From assembly GCF_005771535.1 (NCBI RefSeq), contig NZ_VANU01000005.1:178213-242212 (forward strand): DNA of 64,000 nt, read 5' to 3'. This document shows positions 55,514-63,565 of the stretch, piece after piece. Each line of letters starts with the position of its first letter. Position 1 is the stretch's first letter. The notes beneath the pieces are model-generated. The model was given only the letters and a program-made list of their open reading frames with translations, was not told the origin of the DNA and did not search any database. The DNA comes from Arcobacter arenosus (GTDB lineage Bacteria > Campylobacterota > Campylobacteria > Campylobacterales > Arcobacteraceae). A program made the translations under genes and the position numbers.

Positions 55514-57250
55514 TTATTTAAACTTTCCACTACCCTCAGTTAATAGCAACTCTATCATTCTTGCTATCTCTTCTGGGCTATTATTTATCTCTTTATCCAA
55601 AGCTTCGATTAATATTTCATATTTTGCAGCATTTTCTTCATCTAAGCCTTGTAGATTATTTAAAATTTGACTTTTTACTTTTGCTTTTAATCTACCCTGA
55701 GCAGTGGAAGCATCAAATTCATCTTCATAATTAGACATAAATTCATCGATAAATTTATCATCAATTGGATTTCCATCTTTATCTATTTTTTGAACTTGTC
55801 CATTTTCACCAATAACAACCACTTCATGATTTACTATAAACTTCTTATAAAAAACAAAAAGTAAAATTGCAGCAATAAGATACTGGAAATATTCACTAAA
55901 ATCTCTTAAAATTGATTTTACCATAGCCAAAGTATCAACTACATCACCATCAGATGCACCACTTTGAACTGTATTTCCATTTACATCAACTTGTTGATTT
56001 CCTGTTGTAGTAGTATTTAAAAACTTAAAATCTCTTACTGTGATTTTATCACCTCTATTTTCATCAAAACCAATTGTATCTTGTACTACAGATTCAATTG
56101 AAGCTAAAAACTCATCTCTATTTTGAACATCTGCTAGAATTGATGAATCAAAGGTAACAGCAGCAGTAACTCTTTTAACTTGTGAATAATTATTACTTTT
56201 TTCTTCAATTAGTTTTTTTGAAATTTCATAATTAGTAATTGTTTTCGCACTCTCATTATTTGATTGAGTAGAAGCATTTCCGTTTGCACCATCTGGGGTT
56301 TGTATATTATTTTCTACTCCAGCAGTTCCTCCAGTTTGTCCATTATTACCTGTTGAACTAGCAGTACTTTCTGTTGTTTGTTGACTTCTAATTGTCCCTT
56401 CAGGTTCATATATTTCTTCTTGAATATGTCTTTTTTTAAATTCTAAATCTAAAGAAACCCTTGCAACAACTCTTCCCGCACCAACAAAAGGTTCAAGTAA
56501 AGCAACTATTTTGTCTTCATAATCCTCTTCAAGCTTTTGTTTATATTTATTTTGCGTAAGGGATTTTTGATTTTCCATATCATCTGAAGACATTTGAAGT
56601 AAAGCTCCATCTTGATCAATCAACTGAATATTTTCAACTTTCAAGTTTGATACAGCAGATGAAATAAAATTTTTAATCCCGTCAATTTGTTTTTGTGTTA
56701 AAAAGACACCAGGCTTTAATGAAATAACCGCAGAAGCAGTTGGGTCAGTTTTTCTTTCTGTAAATATTGTCTCTTTTGGAATTGCAACTTTTACACTTGC
56801 CCTTAAAATACCAGATAAAGATTCTAAAGACCTAGATAATTCACCCTCTAATGCCCTTAAATATTTAACTTTATTTTCAAAGTTTGTTGTTCCTAAAGAA
56901 GATTTCTCAAAAATTTCCCAACCTGCATGATTACTTGTAGCAGCTTCACTTGTAACAAGTTTTATTTTTGCAATATTTACAAAATCTTTAGATGTTTTTA
57001 ATGTTAAATTATCACCACTACCTATAACTGAAAACTGAATACCTGAAGCTTCTAATTCATTTGAAGCTAGCATAACTTGGTTTTTTGTTAAGTTAGTTGC
57101 GATGGTATAATTTAATTTTTTATCTTGAGCTTTTATATTTGAATAAACTAACAATCCAATTAAGAGTATGAATAATACTGAAAATCCTCCAATAATTACA
57201 GCTCTTTGGGCAGCATTAAGATTGTTAATAAACTTTAAAAGTTGATCCAT
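55514..57250 (-). CDS. fliF: Flagellar MS-ring protein FliF
   Basis: 578 residues. Two membrane spans (about 17-36 and 446-464) bracket the periplasmic ring-building domains. ALEGELSRSLESLSGILRASVKV-like and the FTERKTDPTASAVISLKPG segment are secretin/YscJ-family features. The C-terminal tail (GRLKAKVKSQILNN to LTEGSGKFK) binds FliG. A Gly/Asn/Thr-rich loop (about 295-335) is inserted. Confidence 0.95.
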   Translation of the reverse strand: MDQLLKFINNLNAAQRAVIIGGFSVLFILLIGLLVYSNIKAQDKKLNYTIATNLTKNQVMLASNELEASGIQFSVIGSGDNLTLKTSKDFVNIAKIKLVTSEAATSNHAGWEIFEKSSLGTTNFENKVKYLRALEGELSRSLESLSGILRASVKVAIPKETIFTERKTDPTASAVISLKPGVFLTQKQIDGIKNFISSAVSNLKVENIQLIDQDGALLQMSSDDMENQKSLTQNKYKQKLEEDYEDKIVALLEPFVGAGRVVARVSLDLEFKKRHIQEEIYEPEGTIRSQQTTESTASSTGNNGQTGGTAGVENNIQTPDGANGNASTQSNNESAKTITNYEISKKLIEEKSNNYSQVKRVTAAVTFDSSILADVQNRDEFLASIESVVQDTIGFDENRGDKITVRDFKFLNTTTTGNQQVDVNGNTVQSGASDGDVVDTLAMVKSILRDFSEYFQYLIAAILLFVFYKKFIVNHEVVVIGENGQVQKIDKDGNPIDDKFIDEFMSNYEDEFDASTAQGRLKAKVKSQILNNLQGLDEENAAKYEILIEALDKEINNSPEEIARMIELLLTEGSGKFK

Positions 57251-57266
57251 ATATAAATTATCCTAA

Positions 57267-57674
57267 TTAATTTTTTTGTGATGATTCAATTACAGATCTA
57301 AACAATCTTGAATCCTTTGTAATAGATGATTGTAATGCATCAAAAATCATTTTATTTTTTGACATCTCACTCATTTGAGTATCTAAATTTACATTATTAC
57401 CATCTGTTTGTTCTTCTAAACCTTTTACTTGTGTAAGTTTAGCTTGATTTGTGTTAGAAGTTTCATTAAATCCATTCATATGCATTGAATTTGTTTTTGA
57501 CATTTGTAAATCTTTACCCAAATCAACTTTTTGAAGTTCTTGTTCAAAAACTAAATCTTTTGTTTTATATCCTGGGGTATTTATATTAGCAATATTACTT
57601 GAAATTACTTTTTGTCTATCACTTCTAAAACTTAACTGATTAAAGAGTAAATCTGTTACGGTACTAGGTTTCAT
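57267..57674 (-). CDS. flgB: Flagellar basal-body rod protein FlgB
   Basis: 135 residues. RQKVISSNIANINTPGYKTKD is the N-terminal rod motif, and NNVNLDTQMSEMSKNKMIFDA the C-terminal one. It forms the most proximal rod part. It overlaps the flgF-like gene by one base and precedes fliF by 16 bases; flgC and fliE, its usual neighbours, are far away. Confidence 0.94.
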   Translation of the reverse strand: MKPSTVTDLLFNQLSFRSDRQKVISSNIANINTPGYKTKDLVFEQELQKVDLGKDLQMSKTNSMHMNGFNETSNTNQAKLTQVKGLEEQTDGNNVNLDTQMSEMSKNKMIFDALQSSITKDSRLFRSVIESSQKN

Positions 57675-58402
57675 TATTTAGTGTTACTTCCTATTTTTTC
57701 TATTAAACTTCCATTTAACTCATCAATTGTTTTTACAGCTCTTTGAGCTTGATCAAAACGTCTATGGGCATCTATTAATTCTACCATTGTTGATACACTA
57801 TTCACATTTGATTTTTCAATAGAACCTTGTCTTAATTGTCCATCATTATTCTCAAAAACTTGAATAAATGCTCCATCTTCTTTCTCTTTAAAATTATTGT
57901 CTTTAAATTTTTCTAATTCTTTGAAGTCAATTTTTGCAACTGAAATTTGGTTAATAAACCCTTCCTCTTCAACTGCGATAGCTTCATTATCTGCACTTAA
58001 GACATATTGTCCATTAGAATCAACAAGTAAACCTTCAGCAGAAATTTTAAATGCTCCATCTCTAGTGTATACTATCTCCCCACTGTCATCTTGAATTCTA
58101 AAAAATGTATCTGATTGGCTTAATGAAAAATCTAAAGTATTTCCCGTAGTTACAATTGCACCTTTTTCTGTATTTATAAATTTTGTATCCATTTTTGGTA
58201 TTGTATTTGTAACTTCGTTTATTTTTGTAGGTGTAATACCTTCTGTTCTAGCTCTTTGTAAATAATAATTAAATGAACCTTCACTTGTACCCTCTTGCTT
58301 AAAACCATTTGTTGTACTATTTGCTAAATTATTAGAAATCATATCAATTCTATTGATTTGATTAATCATTGAAGCAGCTAATGGGTAAGTACCTTGATTC
58401 AT
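57674..58402 (-). CDS. flgF: Flagellar rod/hook-basal body protein, FlgF-like
   Basis: 242 residues. RIDMISNNLANSTTNGFKQE at the start, YTRDGAFKISAEGLLVDSNG in the core and VNSVSTMVELIDAHRRFDQA at the end place it in the FlgF/FlgG group. It lacks the FlgG-type start MIRGLYTAATGM, and a true FlgG lies at 60016, so FlgF is the better name. Confidence 0.85.
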   Translation of the reverse strand: MNQGTYPLAASMINQINRIDMISNNLANSTTNGFKQEGTSEGSFNYYLQRARTEGITPTKINEVTNTIPKMDTKFINTEKGAIVTTGNTLDFSLSQSDTFFRIQDDSGEIVYTRDGAFKISAEGLLVDSNGQYVLSADNEAIAVEEEGFINQISVAKIDFKELEKFKDNNFKEKEDGAFIQVFENNDGQLRQGSIEKSNVNSVSTMVELIDAHRRFDQAQRAVKTIDELNGSLIEKIGSNTK

Positions 58403-58414
58403 TTATTCTCCTTA

Positions 58415-59461
58415 TTATTTGTTAAATTCTGCGATTAATGCTTCTAAATCATCATCGCCAACTAGATCATCATTTTTATCGCCATGAATATGTTTAGCAA
58501 TGGCAACCTCTTCTCTATTATTTTCATCTTCAAATAGATTATTTAAGTATGTAGATAATTTTCTAATTACTGACATTACCCTTTCAATTTTTTGTCTATT
58601 GATATCATGATATTGCATCAATTCCATTGCTTGAAATATCTCAGTACTACCATCATTTATTTTTTCATTTGCGTCATTGATATATTCCGCCATTTGATTT
58701 GCTTGTTCTAAATTTTGTTGAAAAGCATTTATATTTGGAAACTTCTGACTTAAAGAAGACAGCATAGCTATTTGCTTCTCATTAAATCCACTTAAAGCTT
58801 GTATATCATTTTGAATTGCATTATTATAATCTAATATATTACTTAATACATCAAAAATCTTTGTTGCTTTCTCTTCTGAATCATTTGCAACAGCACTTAA
58901 TTGGTTTACAACTTTTGTATCTTCTTCAACAGGAAATGGAAAAACTCCTGAATTTATTTTATAATCTAAATTATCTTCATCTTCTTTTGAAGAAGCTTCA
59001 ATTTGCGGTTGAACAAAAGGTGTTTCTTCAATTGTAGGTTCATCATTAAGCCCTTCAATTGAATTTAAAATATCATCAAAATTTTCTTCTGTTGCGTGAG
59101 TAGTTGCTTCCTCTTTTATATCCTCAACAATTTCGTCATCAGAAATAGTATTATCGCTATTAGCAGCATCCAATTCTTTTAAAATATCATCTATATTTGT
59201 TTCTTCTTGACTTATGTTCTCATCTTCATCTTGAGAAGACTCTAAACTAGAAAGTATTTCATCTATACTTTCATCTTTTGCAACATCTGACGAAACTGAT
59301 TCATTCGAAGCTTCTTGTGTTTCTTCTATTAATTTGTTAATATCATCTTCGGACATACTTTCATGGGATTCAATCTCTTCATTAGTCTGTTCTTCAGATT
59401 CACCCTCATTGAAATCTAAGCCATTCATCAAAGATTCTATTTCTTCTTGACTCATACTCAT
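58415..59461 (-). CDS. cheZ: CheZ-like CheY-phosphate phosphatase with repeated acidic peptides
   Basis: 348 residues. The C-terminal half (about 185-312) is helical and holds LMQYHDINRQKIERVM: D286 and Q290 match the catalytic Asp143/Gln147 spacing of E. coli CheZ. The C-terminus DDLEALIAEFNK resembles the CheZ CheY-binding tail. The first 140 residues are very acidic and repeat a short motif at 4 (SQEEIESLMNGL), 37 (SEDDINKLIEE), 65 (SIDEILSSLES), 89 (NIDDILKELDA) and 127 (NFDDILNSIEG). The first copy looks like the FliM N-terminal CheY-binding peptide. It sits 26 bases after cheY. Confidence 0.85.
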   Translation of the reverse strand: MSMSQEEIESLMNGLDFNEGESEEQTNEEIESHESMSEDDINKLIEETQEASNESVSSDVAKDESIDEILSSLESSQDEDENISQEETNIDDILKELDAANSDNTISDDEIVEDIKEEATTHATEENFDDILNSIEGLNDEPTIEETPFVQPQIEASSKEDEDNLDYKINSGVFPFPVEEDTKVVNQLSAVANDSEEKATKIFDVLSNILDYNNAIQNDIQALSGFNEKQIAMLSSLSQKFPNINAFQQNLEQANQMAEYINDANEKINDGSTEIFQAMELMQYHDINRQKIERVMSVIRKLSTYLNNLFEDENNREEVAIAKHIHGDKNDDLVGDDDLEALIAEFNK

Positions 59462-59487
59462 AACAACACCTCGTTAATTGAAATTAT

Positions 59488-59859
59488 TTATTTTTTTAAA
59501 ACCCCGTCAAGTTTTTCTTTTAAAATTTGTGCATTAAATGGCTTTACAATATAATTATTTACCCCAGCTTTAAGCGCTGTAATAACCTCTCCTTTACCAC
59601 CTTCAGTAGTAATCATAATAATAGGAGTTTTCTGATGGTTCCCCTCAGATCTAACTTTTTTAACTAAATCAAGTCCATTCATATTTGGCATGTTCCAGTC
59701 AGTTAAGATAATATCGTATTGTGTTTCAGTTAACAATTTCCATGCTTTAACACCATCCTCAGCCTCATCAAACTCTTCTTTTGAATAACCAAGTTGCATT
59801 ACAACATTACCTATAATCCTTCTCATAGTAGAACTATCGTCAACTATTAAAATTCTCAT
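59488..59859 (-). CDS. cheY: Chemotaxis response regulator CheY
   Basis: 123-residue single receiver domain. Acid pocket D7/D8, phospho-acceptor D54 (ILTDWNMPNMNG), T84 (ITTEGG) and K106 (VKPFNA) are all intact. Phosphorylated CheY binds the motor switch to alter rotation. It is the first gene of the minus-strand flagellar operon, directly followed by the cheZ-like gene. Confidence 0.97.
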   Translation of the reverse strand: MRILIVDDSSTMRRIIGNVVMQLGYSKEEFDEAEDGVKAWKLLTETQYDIILTDWNMPNMNGLDLVKKVRSEGNHQKTPIIMITTEGGKGEVITALKAGVNNYIVKPFNAQILKEKLDGVLKK

Positions 59860-59897
59860 ATTTATACCTTTTTTTAAACTATTCTCAAAATCCCATT

Positions 59898-59903
59898 ATT
59901 ATA
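59898..59903 (-). promoter_or_regulatory. Candidate -10 box for the cheY-cheZ-fli/flg operon
   Basis: TATAAT on the minus strand, within the 156-base divergent spacer before cheY. AAAAAAAGG forms the ribosome site near 59867. The predicted leader is about 32 bases. Confidence 0.55.
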
Positions 59904-59981
59904 TATTATTTGTTTTAAATTTACACTTAATATCATTCTTAACAAAATTATCATTTTATCTAATTTTAAAAATTCTTTAAA

Positions 59982-59987
59982 TATAAT
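59982..59987 (+). promoter_or_regulatory. Candidate -10 box for flgG
   Basis: TATAAT after TTTTAAAAATTCTTTAAA; transcription would start near 59994, giving a leader of about 22 bases with AAAAAGGG as ribosome site. Confidence 0.6.
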
Positions 59988-60015
59988 CTTAGAAATTAGT
60001 AAAAAGGGTAAAGCT

Positions 60016-60804
60016 ATGATTAGAGGTTTATACACAGCTGCAACAGGAATGACTGCAAATCAACATAGTATTGATGTAACATCAAACAATATAGCAAATG
60101 TTAATACAATGGGATTCAAACAAGATAGAGCAGAATTTCAAGACTTAATGTATGAATCTTTAAACTTCACAGCAGGACAAACTTCAGAAGTTTCTACAAA
60201 TCCAACAGGGATGGATGTAGGGCTTGGTGTAAGAGTTTCTGGTATTCAAAAAAACTTTTTACAAGGTGATTTAAAATTAACTTCAAACACCCTTGACTTA
60301 GCAATTGAAGGGAATGGATTTTTCCAAGTAACTATGCCTGATGGGGAGATTGGTTATACAAGAAATGGTGCATTTAAACTTGATGCAGAAGGGAATATAG
60401 TAAATGGAAATGGATATCTTTTAGAACCACAAATAACAATTCCTGAAAACTTAATTAATCTTTCAATTGGAAGTGATGGAACAGTTACAGCGGAAGATCC
60501 AACTACAGGTTCAGTTACTAATCTTGGGCAAATTACACTTGCAGATTTTATTAATCCAGCTGGACTAACACCAGCAGGAGAATCTTTATTTAGAGTAAGT
60601 GAAGCTTCTGGAGAACCAATTGAAGGAGTTGCAACAGAGGATCAATTTGGTTCAATCAACCAAGGTATGGTTGAATTATCAAATGTAAAACTTGTTAATG
60701 AAATGGTTGATTTAATTACTGCACAAAGAGCATATGAAGCAAACTCTAAAGCGATAACCACTGCTGATAGTATGCTTGATACAGTTAATACATTGAAAAG
60801 ATAA
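60016..60804 (+). CDS. flgG: Flagellar distal rod protein FlgG
   Basis: 262 residues, the standard length. The start MIRGLYTAATGMTANQHSID, core FLQGDLKLTSNTLDLAIEGN and end VNEMVDLITAQRAYEANSK with MLDTVNTLKR are textbook FlgG. It is transcribed away from the cheY operon and leads a three-gene plus-strand unit. Confidence 0.97.
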   Translation: MIRGLYTAATGMTANQHSIDVTSNNIANVNTMGFKQDRAEFQDLMYESLNFTAGQTSEVSTNPTGMDVGLGVRVSGIQKNFLQGDLKLTSNTLDLAIEGNGFFQVTMPDGEIGYTRNGAFKLDAEGNIVNGNGYLLEPQITIPENLINLSIGSDGTVTAEDPTTGSVTNLGQITLADFINPAGLTPAGESLFRVSEASGEPIEGVATEDQFGSINQGMVELSNVKLVNEMVDLITAQRAYEANSKAITTADSMLDTVNTLKR

Positions 60805-60820
60805 TTTCTAAATTAGCTTC

Positions 60821-61264
60821 ATGTCACTAAATTTAGAAGAACTAAAAAAACTCCGCGAAGAGAACTTTAAGAAGCATAAAAACAAAAAAAGAGAATACTA
60901 TTTAAAAAGTAAAGAAAAAAGTACTGACCCAAAATACAAAAACTATAAAGAGATTGATTACGCCGAAGAACTTAATAATGAAAACTTTGCAAAAAATATC
61001 AAATTAATTGCAAAAAAACAAAAAGCTCACATTGATGATAGAAAAGATCAAATTGTTCAAAAAATAGAAGAGTATCGAGAAAAAAAACAAACTTATTATC
61101 AAAAGAATCGTGAAAAAAGATTAGAATATGATAAAGAATATAGAGAAAAGAAAAAAGAGCAATTAAAAGAGTATAGAAGAGAATATTACAAAAAAAATAA
61201 AGAAAAAATTTTACAAAAACAAAAAGAAAAAAGAAAATCACTAAAAGAAGAAGACAATGGCTGA
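60821..61264 (+). CDS. Lys/Glu/Tyr-rich helical protein of unknown function
   Basis: 147 residues, extremely basic, with over a third Lys and almost no hydrophobic clusters. Residues 70-145 form a charged single helix or coiled coil built on a loose repeat (EEYREKKQTYYQKNREK, EYREKKKEQLKEYRREYY). I do not recognise it. No clear ribosome site precedes the ATG, 16 bases after flgG; reinitiation from flgG is plausible. It overlaps the next gene by eight bases. Confidence 0.7.
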   Translation: MSLNLEELKKLREENFKKHKNKKREYYLKSKEKSTDPKYKNYKEIDYAEELNNENFAKNIKLIAKKQKAHIDDRKDQIVQKIEEYREKKQTYYQKNREKRLEYDKEYREKKKEQLKEYRREYYKKNKEKILQKQKEKRKSLKEEDNG

Positions 61265-62423
61265 AAAAACAGATGAAGAGATTATAAAAGAATTATCACT
61301 TGAAGCAAGTAATGATATTTCAGATGAAGCGGCTTTAGAAGAACTTACAATAAAAGACGATAATACAGATAATAAAGATAATACATCTAATGAATCTACT
61401 AATGAAACAAATGAAAAAGTAGAAAAAACTAATGAAAAGGTAATTGAGAATGAAGATAAAGATGATGATGAACTATCTTCAAAAAAAGAGGATATAGATC
61501 CTGATGAAATTCCTGTTCAGAAAAAACAATCTAAACTACAAAAAATACTTATTGGTGTAGTTTCATTTTTAGTTTTAATTATTATACTTGGTACAATTTT
61601 ATATTTTACTGGTTTTTTTGATCCTGAGCCTGTAAAAAAAGTTGAACAAGTTGTACAAAAAAAGCCAGAACCTCAAATTGTTTTTGATGAAGATGAAATT
61701 AATAAAAAGTCTCTTAATAAAAAACTAACGCGATTAACAAAAACAGAAATAATGAACAAAGAAGAATTAGAAGCGGAAGAACAAAGAATAAAAGAAGAAG
61801 AGAGAAAGAAAAAAGAAGAAGAACAAAAAGCCATTGAAGAAAAGAAAAAAGAAGAAGAGGCAAAATTAGCTGCACAACTTGCAATAATAGAAGCAGAGAA
61901 ACAAGCTTTGAAAGAGCAACAAGATAAAATAAAACAAGAACAAGAAAATTTCTTAAAACTTCAAGAGGAAGCTACAAAAGAGTTCGAAAAGAAAAAAAAT
62001 GAATTATTAAGTAGTTTAGAAAACAATTCAAATAATAGTATGCAAAATACAGGTACTTTAGAAGAAACTCAAAATGAGTCTACTTACACTGAAGATGAAA
62101 ATAAAGAAGAAAACTTAGCAGAAGAACCAGCTAATAATCAAGACCTTGAAGTAAATAAAGAGATTAACACCTTCTTATCATTTATAAATGTTGCTACTAT
62201 AAAAGGGGAATTATATAAATCATTTCTTGATAAAGTAACTGCAATTGATAAAAATGTATCTTTGTGTAGAGATAATAAAAATAGAGTAGAAATCTATTTT
62301 GGACCATATTATTCAAATAATGAAAGGGAAAAAGTTTTAAATAACTTATTAGAAAAAGGTTTTAAATATTCATATTCTGTAGATTTTACACAAGAAGAAT
62401 ATGAAAAAAGATGTAAATATTAG
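61257..62423 (+). CDS. Membrane protein with coiled coil and SPOR-like C-terminus
   Basis: 388 residues. An acidic cytoplasmic part (1-85), one membrane span (about 94-118), a periplasmic coiled coil rich in Glu, Lys and Gln (about 160-255), then a C-terminal fold (about 300-388). RVEIYFGPYYSNNEREKVLN and KGFKYSYSVDFTQEEYEKRC recall a SPOR domain, which binds denuded peptidoglycan. Two cysteines lie in that domain. Its genomic position after flgG suggests a cell wall or flagellar-pole role, but this is inference. Confidence 0.72.
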   Translation: MAEKTDEEIIKELSLEASNDISDEAALEELTIKDDNTDNKDNTSNESTNETNEKVEKTNEKVIENEDKDDDELSSKKEDIDPDEIPVQKKQSKLQKILIGVVSFLVLIIILGTILYFTGFFDPEPVKKVEQVVQKKPEPQIVFDEDEINKKSLNKKLTRLTKTEIMNKEELEAEEQRIKEEERKKKEEEQKAIEEKKKEEEAKLAAQLAIIEAEKQALKEQQDKIKQEQENFLKLQEEATKEFEKKKNELLSSLENNSNNSMQNTGTLEETQNESTYTEDENKEENLAEEPANNQDLEVNKEINTFLSFINVATIKGELYKSFLDKVTAIDKNVSLCRDNKNRVEIYFGPYYSNNEREKVLNNLLEKGFKYSYSVDFTQEEYEKRCKY

Positions 62424-62450
62424 AAGCTTTTTATGAGTTTTCTAATATTT
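62415..62450. terminator. Terminator-like hairpin between the SPOR-like gene and rimM
   Basis: AAATATTAGAA (62415-62425) pairs with TTCTAATATTT (62440-62450), with a 14-base loop. It overlaps the ends of both convergent genes and can serve both strands. Confidence 0.6.
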
Positions 62451-62961
62451 CAAAAGAGTTTTTAACTTCTATTCTTTTATTATTGATATCAACATCAATA
62501 ATATAATTCTCAAATTTAAAAGGTATTAGGAAATTTTTAGGAAGATTTTCTTTTATCAATGATTCATCTGTAGTAATTTCCATATAATCATCAAGAGGAA
62601 ATCTATGCATCTCTTTTACAATACCCAAAAGTTTTCCATTTTCAAAAACTTCACATCCAACAATATCAAACCAAAAAAATTCATTTTCATCTAGTTTACA
62701 ATTGTTTTTTGTTTCCTCTATTGAAGCATAAAGTTGTTGATTAGTTAATTTTTTAGCATTATCCATATCATCATAATTTTCAAACTTAATTAAGTCCCTT
62801 GAAGGAATATATTCTGATACTTTAAGAGTTGTTTTTTTATTAGTAGTAAAAGTTACACCTTTTTTAAATTGCTCAGGGAAGTCAGAGTCAATAAAAAGTC
62901 TTAAATGACCTTTTAAGCCAACTGCCTTCCCTAATTTTGCAACATAAATTTTATCAGTCAT
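62431..62961 (-). CDS. rimM: 16S rRNA processing protein RimM
   Basis: 176 residues: N-terminal RimM domain (VAKLGKAVGLKGHLRLFI) and C-terminal PRC-barrel (FFWFDIVGCEVFENGKLLG, IDVDINNKRIEV). It helps 30S head maturation. It is 10 bases after khpA. The trmD and rplS genes that commonly follow are missing; the next gene is convergent. Confidence 0.95.
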   Translation of the reverse strand: MTDKIYVAKLGKAVGLKGHLRLFIDSDFPEQFKKGVTFTTNKKTTLKVSEYIPSRDLIKFENYDDMDNAKKLTNQQLYASIEETKNNCKLDENEFFWFDIVGCEVFENGKLLGIVKEMHRFPLDDYMEITTDESLIKENLPKNFLIPFKFENYIIDVDINNKRIEVKNSFEILENS

Positions 62962-62971
62962 AACTTATTTA

Positions 62972-63214
62972 TTAAGAGTTCGCAAGAACTTGTATTTTAT
63001 AAGATACACCATCTTTAGCTTTACAACCATTTGCCATAGTTTTTAAAGCATTAATCATATTCCCATTTTTTCCAATTAGTTTTCCAATATCTGCAGAATC
63101 TGCTTTTATTGTAATTTCAGTAAAAGTATCATCAACTTTATTTGTACTAATAGTAATATCATTAGGTTTACTAACAATAAGTTTTGCGTAGTTCTCTATA
63201 AAATTTGTAATCAT
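62972..63214 (-). CDS. khpA: KH-domain RNA-binding protein KhpA
   Basis: 80-residue single KH domain with the GxxG loop in KLIGKNGNMINALK. It binds RNA, often with KhpB. It lies between rpsP and rimM, its usual place. Confidence 0.92.
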   Translation of the reverse strand: MITNFIENYAKLIVSKPNDITISTNKVDDTFTEITIKADSADIGKLIGKNGNMINALKTMANGCKAKDGVSYKIQVLANS

Positions 63215-63234
63215 GTTATTATTCTATAATAAAA

Positions 63235-63465
63235 TTACTTTTGAGATGCTAATTTTTTAACTTTTTCAGATGGTTTAGCTCCAACACCTAACCAATAGTT
63301 ATATCTCTCTTCATCAATTTTTAATACTTTTGGTTCAGATACTGGGTTATAGTATCCAATTGATTCAATCCAACCAGAATCTCTTCTTTTTCTTGAGTCT
63401 GTTACAACGATTCTATAAAATGGTTTTTTGTTTCTACCCATTCTTGTTAATCTAATTACTGTCAT
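63235..63465 (-). CDS. rpsP: 30S ribosomal protein S16
   Basis: 76 residues. [20 protein letters not shown] and [15 protein letters not shown] are diagnostic. AAGGAAAG precedes the ATG. The leader has its own possible promoter (63523-63518) and a 9-base inverted repeat. Confidence 0.97.
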   Translation of the reverse strand: MTVIRLTRMGRNKKPFYRIVVTDSRKRRDSGWIESIGYYNPVSEPKVLKIDEERYNYWLGVGAKPSEKVKKLASQK

Positions 63466-63517
63466 ACTTTCTTTCCTTGTTAATTTATATTTTAGTATTG
63501 AATTCTAAACTCTAGCC

Positions 63518-63523
63518 TTTATA
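63518..63523 (-). promoter_or_regulatory. Candidate -10 box for rpsP-khpA-rimM
   Basis: TATAAA on the minus strand after AAACTTTTTTATTTTT, in the 100-base gap between ffh and rpsP. The arms TAGTATTGA (63493-63501) and TCAATACTA (63545-63553) flank it as an inverted repeat. Confidence 0.4.
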
Positions 63524-63565
63524 AAAAATAAAAAAGTTTACAACTCAATACTAATTAAGTTTTAC

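Noticed and set aside
26052-62423. Sigma-54 (GG-N10-GC) promoters for flagellar operons
   Set aside because: The spacers I read before cheY, fliN, flgE, the flaG-like gene and flgG showed TATAAT-type boxes but no convincing GG/GC pair. Short spacers were not searched exhaustively.
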